Assembly: GCA_026260175.1 (NCBI GenBank)
Contig: JAKCWW010010623.1
Coordinates: forward strand, 402 to 21,373
From: Reticulitermes lucifugus
Taxonomy: Eukaryota; Arthropoda; Insecta; Blattodea; Rhinotermitidae
Length of the DNA: 20,972 nt
Reading direction: 5' to 3'
Shown: piece by piece, positions 18,110 to 20,972 of the stretch
How positions within the stretch are numbered: position 1 is the first letter of the stretch
Layout: each line of letters opens with the position of its first letter
Notes under the pieces: generated by a model
The model's input: only the letters and a program-made list of their open reading frames with translations
What the model was told of the DNA's origin: nothing
Databases searched by the model: none
Made by a program: the position numbers and the translations under genes

Positions 18110-19525
18110 TTCATTTTATTTCTTTATTCATTTATTTACATTCAAGTCGATTCAGAAGGTTGGAAAACCTACTGGATATAGAACAAGTAAAATTAATTAA
18201 ATGTACATACAAATACATTAAAATTACACAAGGATTACAATGAATACATTACTACAGTTTATATAATAAGATAAAATATTGAACGCTTCACTAGATATAT
18301 AAAAGTAGCTGACTGCAGAGTTAGAAACATTTAAAAAATAATATACCAAACCAAGAGAATGTGATACAGAATTCAGTATAGGAATATCTACTTTTTTCCT
18401 TACTAACATTAAAGGATTTGTCCAATGAATAAAAGCAATTTGTTTATAAAAAGGTTTTTAAAACTGTCTTAAATTTCTTTGGATTATTAGAAAAGTTTTT
18501 AATGTCGGAAGGGAGACTATTAAAGATCTTAATACCCAGACAGTAAACTCCTTTTTGATATATAGCCAGATTTGCCTGAGGTAAATGAAGGTTAGTACTT
18601 TGTCTTGTATTTGTACTATAGTTTTCCGAATTTACTATAAATTGATCTTTATTATTAACTACAAATAAGAGTAAAAAAGATATGTACTGTGACTTTAGTG
18701 GTAAAATTCTCAATTTCTTAAACAGATTATGACAAGAATCTTTCCTCCTACATCCCATAATAATTCTGATTACCCTCTTTTGCATCCTAAAGATTTTACA
18801 ACTGTAAGAAGAGTTCCCCCAAAATATTAAACTATAATTCATAATAGAATGAAAATGGGAATAATAAACCATAATCAATGTTGTATGAGACATGTATGAT
18901 TTAATGGATCTAATTACATTACAAGCAGTACTGAGTTTGGATATCAGCTGTTCTATATGAGTTCTCCACGACAAGGTACTGCCAATATTTATTCCAAGAA
19001 ATTTAGTATGTGAAATGTTGGGTATTAATTTACCATCATAACCAATCTTAATATTAGTAGTTTGGTTATTCTTGGTTATGAAATGAATATACTGAGTTTT
19101 CTCAAAATTTAATGAAAGAAAATTTCCTTTAAACCATTTGTTTATAAGTTCCAAAACTAGAGGGATATTCTTATTGTAATTAGTGAGGTTGGAACTAGTA
19201 AATATGCTGGCATCATCAGCAAACAATATCGGTAGAGATTTGTTATTTATAATCTTCGGCAAATCATTTATATATAGACGAAAAAGCAGAGGTCCTAAAA
19301 TAGAACCTTGTGGAACCAGTTTAATTTTTGCTCAGTTAGAAAGCTACGATTATTATTGTATATTAATACTCTTTGATATCTATCATTGAGGTAAGATTTA
19401 TAAAGTACATTATCTCTACCAGTTATTCCATAAAGTTCCAATTTAAACAATAATATTTAATGATTGACACAATCAAAGCTTTTTCAAGATCACAAAAAAT
19501 GCCTCCCACTATTAATTTACCGGTT
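18110..19525 (-). pseudogene. Non-LTR retrotransposon, 5'-truncated reverse transcriptase (Jockey/CR1-like)
   Basis: On the minus strand motif A (GGIFCDLEKAFDCVNH) appears near 19510-19460 with a one-base frameshift after KAF. VPQGSILGPLLF follows at about 19316-19281. The catalytic FADD box is at 19223-19212 (FADDAS rather than the usual FADDT). Thumb and C-terminal blocks FLGINIGSTLSWRTHIEQL, NYSLIFWGNSS, MQKRVIRIIMG and FNSLPSDIKNF end at a stop at 18446-18444. An in-frame TGA lies at 19334-19332. The frame is open for about 295 codons between these stops. The 3' part ends in a TAAA-like tail (about 18110-18145). Endonuclease and the first RT blocks are missing, as expected of 5' truncation. 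The clade was judged from motifs only. Confidence 0.88.
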
Positions 19526-19600
19526 TACACGGCGTCATGTCTCGGGAGACTTGAATATCATCAACACTACTGAGAAACTCAAAGCTCGCAAGAGTTACAT
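19520..19600 (+). repeat. EDG/RNVG/PEDL-type repeat fragment, plus strand
   Basis: The plus strand reads FTRRHVSGDLNIINTTEKLK, then ARKSYI, comparable to the TRRHNPEDLxLNxHRRENLKSR end of the same repeat pattern. It abuts the 5' truncation point of the LINE, so that LINE may have inserted beside or into a copy. Confidence 0.45.
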
Positions 19601-19605
19601 TATTA

Positions 19606-20734
19606 TACACATGTAAGAATTCATTGCCACATTGGTTTTATATGAATGAAACCAGCAATAATTAAACAAACTCGCAAAACAGACTTATTCCATTTCACAT
19701 GCACACCGTGAGATTGGGTCTAATCACCATATACTCAAACCGTCTTGCGAAATACGTACCATATATTTAAATCTAAATTCCATAAGATTGTTGCCATGCG
19801 GTTAAAACCTAACCTAAACAGTGAAATGCCCTGTTCTAACCAGAGTAATAAGAAATCGTTTCAGATAACGTGAACACACACATACGCATTGGAGTAAGAA
19901 TACACCAAACCCTTTGCACTTATTAAACACAAATCCTTAAACACGTCACAAACGGCCATACATTTCCACACAATTTCTTCAAGCATGGTCTTGACAACCT
20001 GCTCACCGGCCATGCACAGGCGCACTTTGTCTCAAACTTTAAACCCACGCACGACTGGGCGGTACTATTCCTAAATTAAAACTATTACCTCTGCGGATAT
20101 TGCAATCCTTTAGTATAAAAAACTGCAATTGGCATTATTTTCTTAAATTCAGTCAGTTATGAAAATTATTCCCAAGTATTTTAAACTACGTTTAGGCAAA
20201 ACGGCAGAACTACAAAAATGACATGTAATACCACGGTAGCTATCATGGGTCATGGGTAGCTATAAGAGGGGAAACGTAAAAGTTTCCAGACACGCCGCGT
20301 GGAGCGCTAACCTGACATAATTCGGTTATGTGCCCCTAGCGATCCCGGTAAAAAGCAAAGCAAAAATCAAAGAAATGAGAAACTTAGTACAGGTTCAAAT
20401 AAAAATTTTGGGACAGTACTAGAGAATTGTAGTGAGCACGTATGAAAGTACCATCCCTATAAATAGCAACTTGGTTACTGCAGTTGGCACAGAAAGACAC
20501 AAGAAGGCTTACTTCTACATACAGAACTACACTCTCAATCAATACACCTCATTACAAGTGACAGTGAAAGTATCCTGTGTACGGAAAACCATAAACAAGT
20601 TAAGTCCTACTTATTTAATAAGGTTCAGCCTCATCTAAATTATCACTTAAATATCAATACACCATCTGTACAGTATTGATACTAATATCACAGAAGCCTT
20701 CACATATACCAATAACTAACTCCATGGAGCAGAG
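19606..20734. other. Spacer; no recognised gene
   Basis: CpG is more frequent at 19980-20060 and 20270-20350. A local duplication, ggtagctat, occurs twice at about 20234-20261. This could contain upstream sequence of the minus-strand gene, but no core promoter or exon can be defended. Confidence 0.35.
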
Positions 20735-20972
20735 TCCTTCTTGAGAAGCTAACAGGTCCTCAGCTAGTCAAGAAATTCCCCACGTTTTAAGGAACCGGAA
20801 GGTTCATTACCGCATTCACAAGAGCCTACCACCTGTCCCTATCCTGAGCAATATCAATCCAGTCCATGCCCCCCCCCATCCCACTTCTCGAAGATCCATT
20901 TTAATATTGTCCTCCCATCTACGCCTTGGTCTTCCAAGTGGTCTCCTTCCCTCAGGTCTCCCCACCAAAATC
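20735..20972 (-). pseudogene. Non-LTR retrotransposon ORF2 C-terminal tail, copy 2
   Basis: The minus strand from the right edge gives [20 protein letters not shown], then [27 protein letters not shown], a stop (TAG in place of the expected R codon) and [12 protein letters not shown]. This is the standard ORF2 tail of a widespread arthropod LINE. It is better preserved than the copy at 6195-6495 and continues beyond the right edge. Confidence 0.85.

Overview
The window looks like repeat-rich nuclear DNA of an insect, most likely a hemimetabolous one such as a cockroach or termite. Evidence for this is short coding exons bounded by GT-AG splice sites and separated by kilobase introns, tRNA-derived SINEs with target-site duplications (TSDs), several degraded non-LTR retrotransposons, Tigger/pogo and mariner relics, and MADF-BESS and acidic IKTE-type exons of the kind common in insect transcription-factor genes. 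The species assignment is inference from general familiarity with such repeats, not a database match. No bacterial, organellar or viral gene was seen.

The main gene lies on the minus strand, from about 17.5 kb down to 8.0 kb. Five coding exons (17479-17342, 15080-14935, 12020-11907, 9987-9738, 8861-8244) join with matching phases (0, 2, 2, 0) into one 421-codon frame. It has an acidic N-terminal region, a complete MADF DNA-binding domain split by an intron, and a C-terminal BESS-like motif. A possible 5' UTR exon ends at 17630 and an AATAAA signal lies at 8034-8029. Its introns hold SINEs, a Tigger-like MITE, a 200-bp foldback, Tigger and mariner transposase relics and a 42-bp minisatellite.

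Downstream of that gene (left part of the window, same strand) are two tandemly duplicated phase-0 exons, 2213-2106 and 1101-982. They encode acidic peptides with psi-K-x-E (SUMO-type) motifs and may be N-terminal exons of a zinc-finger-type gene running off the left edge, or alternative exons of the same locus. A further unidentified exon-like segment lies at 4431-4311, and an unrecognised broken frame on the plus strand at 3420-3877.

Repeats fill most of the rest. There is an endonuclease-region LINE fragment at 1-650 (minus) and two copies of a LINE ORF2 tail at about 6195-6495 and 20735-20972 (minus). A Jockey/CR1-like reverse transcriptase lies at about 18110-19525 (minus). Three copies of one tRNA-SINE lie at 1557-1818, 2714-3006 and 16139-16431, and one copy of a second SINE at 12474-12737. 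Several scattered pieces of a repeat whose relic translation reads EDG...RNVG...PRRL occur at 9512-9612, 17049-17250, about 17955-18045 and 19520-19600. All were found by eye; none was confirmed by a database search.
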